Shown: positions 50,101 through 58,677, counted from the first letter of the stretch. The stretch is 64,000 nucleotides of DNA from Candidatus Pelagibacterales bacterium (GCA_028412835.1 JAONQW010000005.1:32958-96957); one strand, 5' to 3'. The notes: generated by a model from the letters alone, not told the origin. Made by a program: numbers and translations.

Positions 50101-51261
50101 TGGCTCACCAGGTCGTAAAACCTTATAAATCTCAACAACAGCATCTTCTGGAGTTAAATTTTTATCTAAACGCAAAGTGTCTCTTATAAAGGCGCCAACG
50201 TTGATACCATCAACATTTAGTATTTGAATATTTTTTAGCTCTAACTCATTTATTTTTTCAAGAATTTCTGGAGTAATTTCATCAGAAGCTTCAAAGTAAA
50301 CCTCTCCAGACTTACTATTGATAATGTCTTCAGCTAGGTACTTTCCAATAAGGTTATCAGTTGTTAATAATATATTTTTTAAACCATCTTTTGCCAGCTT
50401 AGTTGCGATGGTAGGATTAATTTTTGTACCTTGTTTAATTGTAACTTTATTAGTTGAAGCATCAATAAGATCTTCTTGAAGTTTTGATACTTTAATATTT
50501 TTAGGATCAAATGGTATCTCCCAATTTTCAGATTTAGAAGACTTTTTACAGTTTATAATTTCATAAAACATTTCTAGGATATCGTCACGTTCAATACCCA
50601 TTGCCATCAAAAATGTTGTAATGTGAATTTTCTTTTTTCTATCAATTCTTGTATAGAGAATATCTTTATGATCAAATTCAATATCAAGCCAAGAACCACG
50701 ATAAGGTATTACTCTAGCACCAAATAATAATTTTCCACTTGAATGTGTTTTACCTTTATCATGGTCAAAAAATACACCTGGACTTCTATGCATTTGGCTA
50801 ACTATTACACGTTCAGTTCCATTGGTAATAAATGTACCCCTATCTGTCATAAGCGGCAGATCACAAAGATATATTTCTTGTTCTTTTATATCTTTTACTG
50901 TTCTTGATTCTGTTTCTTCATCTATATCAAATACAATTAGTCTTAATTTTATTTTTAGAGGTGCTGCATAAGACTTGTCTCTTTGTCTACATTCATCTAC
51001 ATCAAACTTTGGTTGATCAAAATCATATTCAATAAATTCTACATGAGCTGATCCAGAGAAGTCTTCTAATGGAAATACACTTTTAAAAACTTTTTGAAGG
51101 CCTTTATCAGGTCTTTCAGAAGGTTTAAAATCCTCAAGCAAAAAACTTGCATAAGAATCTTTTTGTATTTCAATTAAATTTGGAAATTTAGTAACTTCTT
51201 TAAGAGTCCCAAAGTTCTTTCTGACTCGTTTACGTTCAGTAAAAGATAATGAATTAACCAT
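47197..51261 (-). CDS. rpoB: DNA-directed RNA polymerase subunit beta
   Basis: The beta subunit forms one side of the active-centre cleft. The rifampicin region '[51 protein letters not shown]' keeps the usual sensitive residues. The C-terminal '[42 protein letters not shown]' is canonical. I start at the ATG at 51261 ([18 protein letters not shown], 1354 residues). The ORF-track start at 51285 is a GTG lying within the hairpin region upstream. Confidence 0.98.
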   Translation of the reverse strand: MVNSLSFTERKRVRKNFGTLKEVTKFPNLIEIQKDSYASFLLEDFKPSERPDKGLQKVFKSVFPLEDFSGSAHVEFIEYDFDQPKFDVDECRQRDKSYAAPLKIKLRLIVFDIDEETESRTVKDIKEQEIYLCDLPLMTDRGTFITNGTERVIVSQMHRSPGVFFDHDKGKTHSSGKLLFGARVIPYRGSWLDIEFDHKDILYTRIDRKKKIHITTFLMAMGIERDDILEMFYEIINCKKSSKSENWEIPFDPKNIKVSKLQEDLIDASTNKVTIKQGTKINPTIATKLAKDGLKNILLTTDNLIGKYLAEDIINSKSGEVYFEASDEITPEILEKINELELKNIQILNVDGINVGAFIRDTLRLDKNLTPEDAVVEIYKVLRPGEPPNIEAAFEVFNSLFFKTDKYDLSDVGRVKMNFRLNLDCPDDVTVLRSEDVIAVIKTVIDLRTGKGEIDDIDHLGNRRVRSVGELTENVFRMGLIRMERSIKERMNSLEVDAVTPQDIINAKPLVASLKEFFGTSQLSQFMDQTNPLAEITHKRRLSALGPGGLSRERAGFEVRDVHPTHYGRICPIETPEGPNIGLINSLASHAKVNKYGFIESPYRKVIDGKVSNQIDYLSAMEEIQFTIAQANTEINDKGDFLTKLISSRRNGDFVMTGPSEIDYMDVSPKQVVSCAASLIPFLENDDANRALMGSNMMRQAVPLIQAESPLVGTGVEQNVAIDSGVTIVAKREGIVDKIDGKRIVVRVTENISTEESGVDIYTLQKFQRSNQSTCINQRPLVKVGDKVKPGDIIADGQSTHLGELGLGRNVVVAFMPWRGYNFEDSILISEKIVQEDKFTSIHIDDFEVMSRDTKLGAEEITRDIPNVGDEMLSNLDEAGIVYVGAEVHPGDILVGKVTPKGESPVTPEEKLLRAIFGEKATDVKDTSLRLPPGSSGTVVDVKVFNRYGIEKDDRALAIERDEIEKLANDREAELGILNRNTKERLLSVLGEKNITTNDSGEVKLDDLWKMDPSNKSDEEQVDNLKKQYDTARAAIQKVFDNKVNKVQRGDELLPGVMKMVKVFVAVKRKLQPGDKMAGRHGNKGVISKINPVEDMPYLADGRTVDIVLNPLGVPSRMNVGQILETHLGWACAGIGDMINNSLKQYKQNNDMGLIEDGLKIVYGEKQFSEDISSLNKSEKIELAGNLTSGVPIKTPVFDGASESEISLMLKEAGFNESGQSDLWDGISGEKFERQVTVGIIYMLKLHHLVDDKIHARSIGPYSLVTQQPLGGKAQFGGQRFGEMEVWALEAYGAAYTLQEILTVKSDDVAGRTKVYETIIRGEDVFQSGTPESFNVLIKEIRALGLNIELSNTN

Positions 51262-51283
51262 CAATAAATACTCGTATCCAATC

Positions 51284-51309
51284 ACTGCTAATCATATAAG
51301 ATTAGTAGT
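51284..51309 (-). promoter_or_regulatory. Inverted repeat in the rplL-rpoB spacer
   Basis: The minus-strand transcript would fold as ACTACTAATC-TTATAT-GATTAGCAGT: a 10-bp stem with one A/C mismatch and a 6-base loop. No U-run follows, so it is not a standard terminator. In E. coli the rplL-rpoB spacer holds an attenuator and an RNase III site that adjust the ratio of ribosomal to polymerase proteins. A similar role here is inferred from position only. Confidence 0.5.
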
Positions 51310-51327
51310 TATAAAAATTTTTTTAAA

Positions 51328-51702
51328 TTACTTAAGTTCTACAGTTGCACCAGCTGCTTCAAGCTGAGTTTTCATTGCATCTGCTTCATCTTTAGAGATA
51401 CCTGCTTTTAGTTCTTTAGGAGCACCTTCAACTAAATCTTTTGCTTCTTTAAGTCCTAGTCCGGTAATTGTTCTAACTTCTTTAATTACATTAATTTTTT
51501 TATCTCCAGCTGCAGCTAACACTACAGTGAATTCTGACTTCTCTTCACCTGCTGCTTCGCCGCCTGCTGCCGGTGCTGCTGCAACTGCTACCGGTGCTGC
51601 TGCTGATACACCCCATTTTTCTTCTAATAATTTTGATAGTTCTGCTGCTTCAATTACAGTTAATCCTGAAAGTTGATCAACAATTTGTTCTAGGTCGGCC
51701 AT
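51328..51702 (-). CDS. rplL: 50S ribosomal protein L7/L12
   Basis: L7/L12 forms the flexible stalk that recruits translation factors. The N-terminal dimerisation domain '[28 protein letters not shown]', an alanine-rich hinge (about residues 34-52) and the C-terminal domain '[43 protein letters not shown]' are present. It has 124 residues. The hinge is unusually GC-rich for the window because of its alanine codons. It follows rplJ by 23 bases. Confidence 0.98.
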   Translation of the reverse strand: MADLEQIVDQLSGLTVIEAAELSKLLEEKWGVSAAAPVAVAAAPAAGGEAAGEEKSEFTVVLAAAGDKKINVIKEVRTITGLGLKEAKDLVEGAPKELKAGISKDEADAMKTQLEAAGATVELK

Positions 51703-51725
51703 TTTTTAGTTCCCTTTCTTAAGAT

Positions 51726-52235
51726 CTAATTACTTTTACTAAATGCATTTATAACGTTTGCTACTTTTCCAGCAGGAGCAGCAACCAATCCTGTAATTCT
51801 TTGTGCTGGCGTGTTTAATAATCCAATCAATTTTGCCCTTGTCTCGTCGAGTGATGGCAATTTAGATAATTCTAGGATTTTTTCAACAGTTAATATCTCT
51901 TTATTCATTATACCGCCAACAATAGTAAGTTTCTCATTTGTCTTTGAGAAATTGGCTAATAACTTGGTTAATTCAACTGGATCATTAGAATATGCTATTG
52001 CTGTAGGACCTTCAAAAAACTCGGACATTGCCGACTTTTCAGATCCATCGAGAGCAATTTTGATTAATCTATTATTTGTTACTTTTATATTCGCACCAGT
52101 TTCAAATGATTTAACTCTTAGATCACTAATTTCATTCACAGACATACCTCTATAATGAAAAACTAAAATAAGATTATATTCTGTAATAATAGATTTAATA
52201 TTTTCTACGAAATTTTGTTTTTGCTGCCTATTCAT
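51726..52235 (-). CDS. rplJ: 50S ribosomal protein L10
   Basis: L10 anchors L7/L12 dimers to the ribosome, and its complex with L12 autoregulates the operon in many bacteria. 'MNRQQKQNFVENIKSIITEYNLILVFHYRGMSVNEISDLRVK' and 'VTNNRLIKIAL' are typical. I use the ATG at 52235 (169 residues), 4 bases after the rplA stop. The TTG at 52250 lies within rplA. The very short spacer leaves no room for a separate L10 leader. Confidence 0.96.
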   Translation of the reverse strand: MNRQQKQNFVENIKSIITEYNLILVFHYRGMSVNEISDLRVKSFETGANIKVTNNRLIKIALDGSEKSAMSEFFEGPTAIAYSNDPVELTKLLANFSKTNEKLTIVGGIMNKEILTVEKILELSKLPSLDETRAKLIGLLNTPAQRITGLVAAPAGKVANVINAFSKSN

Positions 52236-52239
52236 AATA

Positions 52240-52923
52240 TTATATGCCAAGACTTCCTAAATCTAATTTTATGCCTGGACCCATAGTTGGACTAATAGAA
52301 ACCGCTTTTATAAATTCACCCTTTACTCCAGCAGGTCTGTCTTTAGAAATAGTTTCAACAAAAAACTTAATGTTTGAAACAAGTTCTTCTTTATTAAATT
52401 TTGATTTACCTACACCAGAATGTATTACTATACCACTAGTCTTATATTCAAGTTCGCCAGCTTTTGCATCTTCAACAGCTTTCTTAACATTTGTTGTTAC
52501 TGTTCCTAATTTTGGATTTGGCATTAAACCACGAGGTCCAAGTACCTGACCAAGCTTACCAACTTTAGCCATCATATCAGGTGTTGCGATACATCTATCA
52601 AAATCTGTAAATCCACCCTGTACTTTTTCAACTAATTCATCGCCACCGATAATATCTGCTCCAGCATCTTTAGCTTCATCTTGTTTATCAGCATTAGCAA
52701 ATACACAGACTTTAACAACTTTACCTAAGCTTTTAGGCAATTGTATTTTACCTCTAACATTTTGCTCTCCTTTTTTAGGATCAACATTTACATTAATAGC
52801 TATATCGATTGTCTCATCAAATTTTGCTGTTGATGAGCTCATTGCAACATCTACCCCTTCTTCTAAAGGGTAAAGTTTAGTTTTATCAAACTCAGAATAT
52901 ATTTTTTTAATACGTTTTTTCAT
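52240..52923 (-). CDS. rplA: 50S ribosomal protein L1
   Basis: L1 forms the mobile stalk at the E site and often represses rplKA. It has '[34 protein letters not shown]', '[56 protein letters not shown]' and '[17 protein letters not shown]'. The ATG at 52923, 4 bases after the rplK stop, is preferred over the preceding TTG (227 residues). Confidence 0.97.
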   Translation of the reverse strand: MKKRIKKIYSEFDKTKLYPLEEGVDVAMSSSTAKFDETIDIAINVNVDPKKGEQNVRGKIQLPKSLGKVVKVCVFANADKQDEAKDAGADIIGGDELVEKVQGGFTDFDRCIATPDMMAKVGKLGQVLGPRGLMPNPKLGTVTTNVKKAVEDAKAGELEYKTSGIVIHSGVGKSKFNKEELVSNIKFFVETISKDRPAGVKGEFIKAVSISPTMGPGIKLDLGSLGI

Positions 52924-52927
52924 CAAA

Positions 52928-53356
52928 TTAATCAGTTACTTCAATTCCCATTGATCTGGCAGAACCTATAATAATATTCATACCTTGGTCAACTGTATTA
53001 GCATTTAAATCTTTCAATTTTTTTTCAGCAATTTCCTTACATTTTGCCTTTGAAATTGTTCCAGCACTTTCTCTGCCAGGCTCTTTAGAGCCTTTCTTAA
53101 TATTGAGGGCTTCTTTTATGAAATATGACGCTGGGGGCATCTTAATTTCCATTTCAAAACTCTTATCTTTAAAGTAAGTAACAACTACTGGGAGAACAAC
53201 TCCTGGTTGTTCACTCTTAGATTTATCATTAAACATCTTACAAAAGTCCATAATATTTATACCACGCTGGCCTAGAGCAGGTCCTACAGGTGGTGCAGGG
53301 TTTGCCTGCCCTGCTGGAATTTGTAATTTTAATGATCCTTCTATTTCTTTAGCCAT
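52928..53356 (-). CDS. rplK: 50S ribosomal protein L11
   Basis: L11 forms the base of the stalk and is needed to activate ribosome-bound RelA. The 142 residues have '[36 protein letters not shown]' and '[21 protein letters not shown]', both canonical. It lies 3 bases after nusG, in the order nusG-rplK-rplA. Confidence 0.98.
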   Translation of the reverse strand: MAKEIEGSLKLQIPAGQANPAPPVGPALGQRGINIMDFCKMFNDKSKSEQPGVVLPVVVTYFKDKSFEMEIKMPPASYFIKEALNIKKGSKEPGRESAGTISKAKCKEIAEKKLKDLNANTVDQGMNIIIGSARSMGIEVTD

Positions 53357-53359
53357 AAT

Positions 53360-53893
53360 TTACTCTTTCTCTACTTGTGTATATTCAAGTTCTACTGGGG
53401 TTGATCTGCCAAATATAGACACTGAAACTTTAATTCGTGATCTTTCTTCATCAATTTCTTCTATTAAACCATTAAACGATGCAAAAGGTCCATCAGTTAC
53501 TCTTACCTGCTCGCCAACATCAAACGTAATAGAAGGTTTTGGTTTAGCAATACCTTCTTCAATGTCTGATAAAATCTTATTAATTTCAGCTTCAGGAACT
53601 GGAGTTGGCTTTCCTTGTATATGTCCAAGAAAACCAGAAACTTTTGGTAGGCCTTTTACCAAATGATATGTTTCATCATTCATTATCATCTTTATTAATA
53701 TGTACCCTGGGAAAAATTTTCTTTCTGCATTTCTCTTTTTACCTTTTTTTACTTCTACAACTTCTTCAGTTGGTACAACAATTTTGTCAAAAGAATCATC
53801 TAAATCTTTTAACTTTACTTTTTCCATAATCGAGGCTGCAACTTTTTTTTCGTAACCTGAATAAGCTTGAGCTATGTACCACTTATGTGTCAT
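53360..53893 (-). CDS. nusG: Transcription termination/antitermination protein NusG
   Basis: NusG binds RNA polymerase and links it to Rho or to the ribosome through S10. The NGN domain begins 'KWYIAQAYSGYEKKVAASI' and includes 'RKFFPGYILIKMIMND'. The KOW domain is 'FDVGEQVRVTDGPFASFNGLIEEIDEERSRIKVSVSIFGRSTPVELEYTQVEK'. It has 177 residues. Its ATG directly abuts the secE stop codon, so the two are translated together. Confidence 0.98.
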   Translation of the reverse strand: MTHKWYIAQAYSGYEKKVAASIMEKVKLKDLDDSFDKIVVPTEEVVEVKKGKKRNAERKFFPGYILIKMIMNDETYHLVKGLPKVSGFLGHIQGKPTPVPEAEINKILSDIEEGIAKPKPSITFDVGEQVRVTDGPFASFNGLIEEIDEERSRIKVSVSIFGRSTPVELEYTQVEKE

Positions 53894-54082
53894 CTACAAA
53901 CTCCACTCAATAATGCTGTTTAAGCCAAATGAAAAAATCTGATCTACTATTAAGAAAAAGACAGCGGCAAAAGCAGTAATAATTAATACCATGACAGCTC
54001 CTGTAAGAGTCTCTCTAGTAGTTGGCCAAGTAACCTTACTACCTTCCTTTCTTACTTCTTGTATAAACTTAATAGGGTTCAT
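53894..54082 (-). CDS. secE: Preprotein translocase subunit SecE
   Basis: SecE clamps SecY in the translocon. The 62 residues are the short single-membrane-span form: an amphipathic helix 'IKFIQEVRKEGSKVTWPTTRETLTGA' and one hydrophobic segment 'VMVLIITAFAAVFFLIVDQIF'. The 'KVTWPT' motif is diagnostic. It lies downstream of tRNA-Trp and directly upstream of nusG. Confidence 0.97.
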   Translation of the reverse strand: MNPIKFIQEVRKEGSKVTWPTTRETLTGAVMVLIITAFAAVFFLIVDQIFSFGLNSIIEWSL

Positions 54083-54105
54083 TTTATTAATTTATTTACT
54101 TTCCT

Positions 54106-54181
54106 GGCAGGAGTGAGAGGACTCGAACCTCCAACCCCCGGTTTTGGAGACCGGTGCTCTACCAATTGAGCTACACTCCTC
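54106..54181 (-). tRNA. tRNA-Trp (CCA)
   Basis: The minus strand folds as a 76-base tRNA. The acceptor is AGGAGTG with CACTCCT, discriminator G, and 3' CCA is encoded. The anticodon loop is CTCCAAA, giving anticodon CCA. The T arm contains GGTTCGAGTCC. It lies between tuf and secE, its usual place in proteobacteria. The tuf stop is only 5 bases upstream, so it is probably processed from the tuf transcript. Confidence 0.97.
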
Positions 54182-54186
54182 CAATT

Positions 54187-55374
54187 TTATGCAATAATTT
54201 CGGTAACAACACCCGAACCAACAGTTCGGCCACCTTCTCTTATTGCAAAACGTACACCTTTATCCATAGCAATAGGTGCTATCATTTCAACTTCCATTGA
54301 AATATTATCACCTGGCATTACCATTTCTGTACCTTCAGGTAACGCACAAACACCAGTTACATCAGTAGTTCTGAAATAAAACTGTGGTCTGTAGTTAGTG
54401 AAGAATGGAGTGTGTCTTCCGCCTTCTTCTTTTTTAAGAACGTAAGCTTCACATTTAAATTTTGTGTGTGGTGTGATTGTACCTGGATGAGCAAGAACTT
54501 GTCCTCTTTCAACTTGGTCACGCTCTACACCTCTTAAAAGTGCTCCAATATTATCACCTGCTTGACCTTCATCAAGAAGTTTTCTAAACATTTCAACACC
54601 TGTACATGTAGTTTTAATAGTATCTTTAATACCAACGATTTCAATTTCTTCGCCGACTTTAACAATACCTGTTTCAACTCTACCAGTGCAAACTGTACCT
54701 CTACCAGAAATTGAGAATACATCCTCAACCGGCATTAGGAATGGCTTATCAGTATCTCTTGGAGGTTGTGGAATAAAAGAATCAACTGCTTCCATAAGAG
54801 CCATGATTGAATCTTTTCCAAGTGCAGCATCACCATCTTCAATAGCAGCTAAGGCAGAACCTTTAACAATTGGAGTATCATCACCAGGAAAGCCATATTC
54901 ATTTAACATTTCTCTAATCTCAACTTCAACCAGCTCAACTAACTCAGCATCAGCTTGGTCCATTTTATTTAAATAAACAACAATAGCTGGAACACCAACT
55001 TGTCTTGCAAGAAGAATATGCTCTCTTGTTTGAGGCATAGGTCCATCAGCACCATTCACAACTAAAATTGCTCCATCCATTTGAGCGGCACCCGTAATCA
55101 TGTTCTTCACATAATCGGCGTGTCCTGGACAGTCAACGTGCGCGTAGTGTCTATTTGCTGTTTCATATTCAACGTGTGCAGTTGAAATAGTAATTCCCCT
55201 AGCTCTTTCTTCGGGCGCTTTATCGATTTCATCGTATGCTGTGAATTCAGCACCACCCGCTTCAGCTAGTACTTTTGTAATTGCTGCTGTTAAAGTAGTT
55301 TTACCATGGTCAACGTGTCCAATAGTTCCAACGTTACAATGGGGTTTACTACGATCAAATTTTTCTTTAGCCAT
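54187..55374 (-). CDS. tuf: Elongation factor Tu
   Basis: EF-Tu carries aminoacyl-tRNA to the ribosome. GTPase motifs are '[19 protein letters not shown]', '[15 protein letters not shown]', '[15 protein letters not shown]' and 'YLNKMDQAD'. Domain II and III motifs follow ('[26 protein letters not shown]', '[18 protein letters not shown]'). It has 395 residues. This is the only tuf in the window; the copy expected between fusA and rpsJ is absent. Two tRNA genes precede it in the same transcript. Confidence 0.98.
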   Translation of the reverse strand: MAKEKFDRSKPHCNVGTIGHVDHGKTTLTAAITKVLAEAGGAEFTAYDEIDKAPEERARGITISTAHVEYETANRHYAHVDCPGHADYVKNMITGAAQMDGAILVVNGADGPMPQTREHILLARQVGVPAIVVYLNKMDQADAELVELVEVEIREMLNEYGFPGDDTPIVKGSALAAIEDGDAALGKDSIMALMEAVDSFIPQPPRDTDKPFLMPVEDVFSISGRGTVCTGRVETGIVKVGEEIEIVGIKDTIKTTCTGVEMFRKLLDEGQAGDNIGALLRGVERDQVERGQVLAHPGTITPHTKFKCEAYVLKKEEGGRHTPFFTNYRPQFYFRTTDVTGVCALPEGTEMVMPGDNISMEVEMIAPIAMDKGVRFAIREGGRTVGSGVVTEIIA

Positions 55375-55444
55375 TTTTTTGTTCCTCTCAAATTAAAACA
55401 AAGTTTATTTTTATAATATTTTTCTTTTATTCTTTTTACTTTCT

Positions 55445-55518
55445 TGGAGCGGGTGAAGAGAATCGAACTCTCGTAATCAGATTGGAAATCTGGAGCTTTA
55501 CCACTAAGCTACACCCGC
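55445..55518 (-). tRNA. tRNA-Gly (UCC)
   Basis: The minus strand folds as a 74-base tRNA with acceptor GCGGGTG / CACCCGC, discriminator T and encoded CCA. The anticodon loop TTTCCAA gives anticodon UCC. The anticodon stem has one mismatch at its outer pair (C/A); the D and T arms are complete. It lies between tRNA-Tyr and tuf, the classic Tyr-Gly-tuf arrangement. Confidence 0.95.
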
Positions 55519-55551
55519 ACATTCCATCTACTTACCTTCAAAGGCACCAAA

Positions 55552-55636
55552 TGGTGGAGGGGATTGGATTCGAACCAATGTAAGCATAGCTAACGGGTTT
55601 ACAGCCCGTCCCCTTTAACCACTCGGGCACCCCTCC
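55552..55636 (-). tRNA. tRNA-Tyr (GUA)
   Basis: The minus strand folds as an 85-base class II tRNA. The acceptor is GGAGGGG / CCCCTCC with discriminator A and encoded CCA. The anticodon loop CTGTAAA gives anticodon GUA, and a long variable arm (TTAGCTATGCTTAC) is present. It is the first gene after the promoter at 55648-55676. Confidence 0.96.
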
Positions 55637-55647
55637 CGAGGTAATTC

Positions 55648-55676
55648 CTTATATTTTTAAAAAAATTTGAAAACAA
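55648..55676 (-). promoter_or_regulatory. Sigma70-type promoter for tRNA-Tyr, tRNA-Gly, tuf
   Basis: On the minus strand, -35 TTGTTT (55671-55676) and -10 TATAAG (55648-55653) are separated by 17 bases. The -10 ends 11 bases before the mature tRNA-Tyr 5' end, a normal distance for a tRNA promoter. A T/A-rich spacer and the palindrome at 55710-55744 lie around or upstream of it. Confidence 0.55.
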
Positions 55677-55709
55677 ATTGTTCTCTTAGTCTTTAAAAAT
55701 ATCCCAAGA

Positions 55710-55744
55710 TAAGGTCTAATAGTTATCTGAACTATTAGTCCTTA
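55710..55744. promoter_or_regulatory. 35-base palindrome between the tRNA-Tyr/tuf operon and rlmB
   Basis: The sequence TAAGGtCTAATAGTT-atctg-AACTATTAGtCCTTA is a 14-bp inverted repeat broken by one T/T mismatch, with a 5-base centre. It lies about 33 bases upstream of the tRNA-Tyr -35 box and about 84 bases before rlmB. A further AACTATTA half-site lies at 55783-55790. It could be a protein-binding dyad or an RNA hairpin. No U-run follows on either strand, which argues against a simple terminator. Confidence 0.55.
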
Positions 55745-55827
55745 AGTGGTGTCTTATATGGAAAAAAAACTGGTTTATCAATAACTATTACACAGAAATG
55801 AAAAACTAATTTATAACAATCTAAGAA

Positions 55828-56595
55828 ATGAAAAATAGATCAAAAAACAAGTCAAAATCAAGGAAAAACCAAGATCAATGGATCTATGGTTACCATGCAG
55901 TCATTGCGGCTTTAAAAAATGAATATAGAATTAAATATCGCCTTATTGTAGATGAAGGAGCTAAAAAGAAATTAGATAAAGAGCCAAATTTTCAACTTCC
56001 GAAAGAATTGACCCCTGCAGTCAAAGAAAAAAATGAAATTGAAAAACTATTTGATCATAAGGTAAATCATCAAGGAATTGCTCTAAATGTTGAAAAGTTA
56101 CCTCAATTAAAGCTCCAGGATTTTATTAAAGACTTTTTAGGTTCTGAAAAATCAACTATAGCAATTTTAGACCAATTGGAAGATTCACAAAATGTTGGAG
56201 CTATATTTAGATCGGCTTATGGATTAGGTATTGATGCTATAGTTCTTACTGACAGCCAATCTGTTTCAGAAAATAATTTTATTGCTAAAACAGCAGCGGG
56301 TGGTTTAGATAAAATTCCTTTTACGACTGTAACAAATATATCATCTGCTATTAAAATTTTGCAAGAAAATCAATTCTGGGTGTATGGACTCGATGGAAGT
56401 GCAAATAAAATGATTAATGAAATAGAATTTCCAAAAAAAACTGCTTTAGTGCTTGGATCAGAAGCGGCTGGTATGAGAAATATTACTAAAAACTTATGTG
56501 ATGAAGTATTTAAAATTGGGATTAATAAAAATTTAGAAAGTTTAAATGTTTCTAATGCGGCTGCTATTACGTTTTTTTATCTAAATAACAGATAA
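55828..56595 (+). CDS. rlmB: 23S rRNA 2'-O-methyltransferase, SpoU/TrmH family (RlmB-like)
   Basis: This SAM-dependent knotted methyltransferase most likely makes Gm2251 in 23S rRNA. The N-terminal substrate-binding domain starts at 'QWIYGYHAVIAALKN', and the three SpoU motifs follow: 'AILDQLEDSQNVGAIFRSAYGLGIDAI', 'TALVLGSEAAGMRNI' and 'NLESLNVSNAAAITFF'. It has 255 residues with a lysine-rich start. RlmB rather than TrmH is favoured by the 'YGYHAV' start. It is divergent from the tRNA-Tyr/tuf operon and followed by tRNA-Thr. Confidence 0.88.
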   Translation: MKNRSKNKSKSRKNQDQWIYGYHAVIAALKNEYRIKYRLIVDEGAKKKLDKEPNFQLPKELTPAVKEKNEIEKLFDHKVNHQGIALNVEKLPQLKLQDFIKDFLGSEKSTIAILDQLEDSQNVGAIFRSAYGLGIDAIVLTDSQSVSENNFIAKTAAGGLDKIPFTTVTNISSAIKILQENQFWVYGLDGSANKMINEIEFPKKTALVLGSEAAGMRNITKNLCDEVFKIGINKNLESLNVSNAAAITFFYLNNR

Positions 56596-56652
56596 TTTAA
56601 ATTCTTATAACTTTAGTTGTGATATTTGAAAAAAATGTTAATTTCGTTTTAT

Positions 56653-56728
56653 GCCCCTATAGCTCAGTTGGTAGAGCAATTGATTTGTAATCAATAGGTC
56701 AGCTGTTCGAGTCAGCTTGGGGGCACCA
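56653..56728 (+). tRNA. tRNA-Thr (UGU)
   Basis: The plus strand folds as a 76-base tRNA with acceptor GCCCCTA / TGGGGGC (one G/T pair), discriminator A and encoded CCA. The anticodon loop TTTGTAA gives anticodon UGU. The D arm GCTC/GAGC and T arm with TTCGA are intact. It ends 1 base from the stop codon of the convergent fatty-acid-hydroxylase gene. Confidence 0.96.
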
Positions 56729-56729
56729 C

Positions 56730-57350
56730 TTAGTCTGTATAGCCCGCAATAGATTTTGCTGTTCTACTCTTTTCGATCGATCTATTGTTTTTTAAAGTTC
56801 CAAAAATATAATCACCAGTCATATTAGTTATACCCCAATTATAATTTTCATTATGAAAGTGATGACTCATATGGGATTCTTTTAATTTTTTTCCAATAGT
56901 AGTCATTGGTTTGTAAGTTTTGCTATGATGAGCTAGATGTATCCATTCATACCAAAGATGATAAAGCAAATGGCCTGTTATTGGAACGATTGCTCCAGCA
57001 AAACTCCACATTACTAATGAATAAAGAAGATAAGTTTGTCCATAAATGTAAATTAAGTATCTCCAAGGTGCAAATTGCAATTTTATATTATCTGGATCTC
57101 TATGATGGCCATGATGCAATAGTATTTGGTATCTACGATACCATCCATCTTTTTTAGTTAACTCTGCGTGTAGTTGATATTTGTGAACATACCATTCGTA
57201 AAATGGTGCAAGAATTATCGGAACAAAAAACCAATAAAAATTATCAATTAGTAATGAGCTTGAAGTTATAAAGTAAAGTCCTGCAATTAAAAAAAGGAAG
57301 AAGCCAATTACAGTGGAGTGTGAAAAATAATTTTTTAATACCGTTAACAT
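56730..57350 (-). CDS. Fatty acid hydroxylase / sterol desaturase superfamily membrane protein
   Basis: This 206-residue membrane protein carries the di-iron histidine clusters of the superfamily: 'EWYVHKYQLH' (about 55-64), 'LHHGHH' (about 78-83), 'EWIHLAHH' and 'HMSHHFHNENYNWG'. About four hydrophobic segments flank them. It probably hydroxylates or desaturates a lipid, but the substrate cannot be read; carotenoid or fatty acid hydroxylation are possibilities. I use the ATG at 57350; the ORF-track start is a TTG two codons upstream. A terminator hairpin lies only 10 bases before the start. Confidence 0.8.
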   Translation of the reverse strand: MLTVLKNYFSHSTVIGFFLFLIAGLYFITSSSLLIDNFYWFFVPIILAPFYEWYVHKYQLHAELTKKDGWYRRYQILLHHGHHRDPDNIKLQFAPWRYLIYIYGQTYLLYSLVMWSFAGAIVPITGHLLYHLWYEWIHLAHHSKTYKPMTTIGKKLKESHMSHHFHNENYNWGITNMTGDYIFGTLKNNRSIEKSRTAKSIAGYTD

Positions 57351-57360
57351 ACACAAATAA

Positions 57361-57389
57361 TATAGGACGAAATTTTCATTCGTCCTATA
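57361..57389 (-). terminator. Intrinsic terminator after formate dehydrogenase
   Basis: TATAGGACGAA-attttca-TTCGTCCTATA forms a perfect 11-bp stem with a 7-base loop, 13 bases after the fdh stop. On the minus strand it is followed by TTATTTG and preceded by AAAATTTT, giving a moderate U-tract. It is the clearest terminator in the window. The symmetry means it could also act on the opposite strand, but no plus-strand gene ends here. Confidence 0.8.
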
Positions 57390-57401
57390 AAATTTTATGA
57401 G

Positions 57402-58598
57402 TTATTTCTTATACTTAGCAGCCTCTTCTGAGCCACCAGTGGCATTTCCTTTACTATATGAGTGTTTACCCATACCAGCAAGTTCGCCATTTTGTACAAT
57501 TAAGTAAGGATCTCTAATTGGAGAGCCATCAAAGAAACACTCAAGTATTTCTCTAACACCATCAGCGTATCTTGTTTGAGCAGATAAAGATGTACCTGAA
57601 GTATGTGGTGTCATTCCATGATTTGGCATTGATCTCCATACATGATCATTAGGAGCTGGTTGCGGGAACCAAACGTCTCCTGCATAACCACTTAACTGAC
57701 CTGATTCTAAAGCTCTTGCGATTGCATCTTTATCACAGATTTTTCCCCTAGCAGTGTTTACGATGTAAGCACCACGTTTCATTTTCCCAATTAGATCATC
57801 GTTAAACATATGTTCAGTTTCTGGATGAAGTGGACAATTAATTGTTACAACATCACAAACAGTAACCATAGATTCTACTGATTCATGAAAAGTAAGGTTT
57901 AATTCTTTTTCAACTTCCTCAGGTAGTCTGTGTCTATCAAAGTAATGCATATGAACATCAAAATGTTTTAATTTTCTCAAAGCATCAAGTCCAATTCTTC
58001 CAGCAGCAACAGTACCTACATGCATGCCTTCAAGATCGTATGAACGATGAACAGCATCAGCAATATTCCAGCCACCTTCATTGATAATTCTATGTTGATT
58101 ATGATAATCTCTAACCAAAGATAGAACCATCATTACAATGTGTTCTGCAACTGATCTTGAATTACAAAAAGTAACTTCAACAACATCCACTTTATGTTCC
58201 ATAGCACCCTGTAAATCAACGTGATCCGATCCAATACCAGCTGTGATTGCCATTTTTAAATTAGGAGCAGTCGCCATTTTTTCTTTTGTTAAATAATAAG
58301 GAAAGAAAGGTTGTGAAATTACTACATCAGCATCAACTAATTCTTTGTCAGCCTGACACCCATCACCATCTTTATCAGAAGTAACCACTAGAGTATGACC
58401 TGCATCTTCTAAAAATTTTCTTAGTCCCAACTCACCAGACACACATCCAAGAAGTTCTCCAGGAGTAAAGTCTCTTCCTTTAGGAGATGGTAAACTCATA
58501 CCATCTGGATATTTTTCAATTTTTGGAAGATCATCCCGCGCGTACTTGCTCGGCATTCCACCTTTTGGGTCATCGTATAATATTGCTAATACTTTCAT
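57402..58598 (-). CDS. fdh: NAD+-dependent formate dehydrogenase
   Basis: This single-subunit, metal-free enzyme oxidises formate to CO2 with NAD+. The 398 residues line up in number with the Pseudomonas sp. 101 enzyme. Asn146 is in 'FCNSRSVAEH', the NAD-specifying Asp221-Arg222 are in 'YFDRHRLPEE', Arg284 is in 'NTARGKICD', Gln313 is in 'FPQPAP', and His332 is in 'TPHTSGTS'. The nucleotide loop is 'GTVAAGRIGLDALR'. A strong AGGAG lies before the ATG and a perfect terminator follows, suggesting high, separately controlled expression. It supplies NADH from C1 compounds. Confidence 0.96.
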   Translation of the reverse strand: MKVLAILYDDPKGGMPSKYARDDLPKIEKYPDGMSLPSPKGRDFTPGELLGCVSGELGLRKFLEDAGHTLVVTSDKDGDGCQADKELVDADVVISQPFFPYYLTKEKMATAPNLKMAITAGIGSDHVDLQGAMEHKVDVVEVTFCNSRSVAEHIVMMVLSLVRDYHNQHRIINEGGWNIADAVHRSYDLEGMHVGTVAAGRIGLDALRKLKHFDVHMHYFDRHRLPEEVEKELNLTFHESVESMVTVCDVVTINCPLHPETEHMFNDDLIGKMKRGAYIVNTARGKICDKDAIARALESGQLSGYAGDVWFPQPAPNDHVWRSMPNHGMTPHTSGTSLSAQTRYADGVREILECFFDGSPIRDPYLIVQNGELAGMGKHSYSKGNATGGSEEAAKYKK

Positions 58599-58677
58599 TA
58601 TTGTTATCTCCTGTTCGTATAATATTTGTTATTAATTTCAGCTGACACTATATTAATTCTTTATGGTGTCTATAAAA
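58599..58677 (-). promoter_or_regulatory. Upstream region of fdh: -10 like box, operator-like inverted repeat, strong SD
   Basis: This spacer holds AGGAG (58608-58612) and a -10-like TATTAT (58619-58624). It also holds an inverted repeat at 58644-58670: GACACTATA and GACACCATA as opposed half-sites around a 9-base centre. No good -35 is seen at the right distance; the repeat ends about 19 bases upstream of the -10. This layout resembles an activator-dependent promoter, which is inference. The repeat has no U-run and is a poor terminator for the upstream aldolase gene. Confidence 0.4.

Noticed and set aside
56906-57157. 83-residue plus-strand ORF antisense to the fatty-acid-hydroxylase-like gene
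   Set aside because: The minus-strand frame has the full set of histidine motifs, while this ORF has no supporting pattern.
58644-58670. Inverted repeat upstream of fdh as a terminator for glpK-aldolase
   Set aside because: The stem has a mismatch and no U-run follows on the minus strand, so an operator reading fits better.
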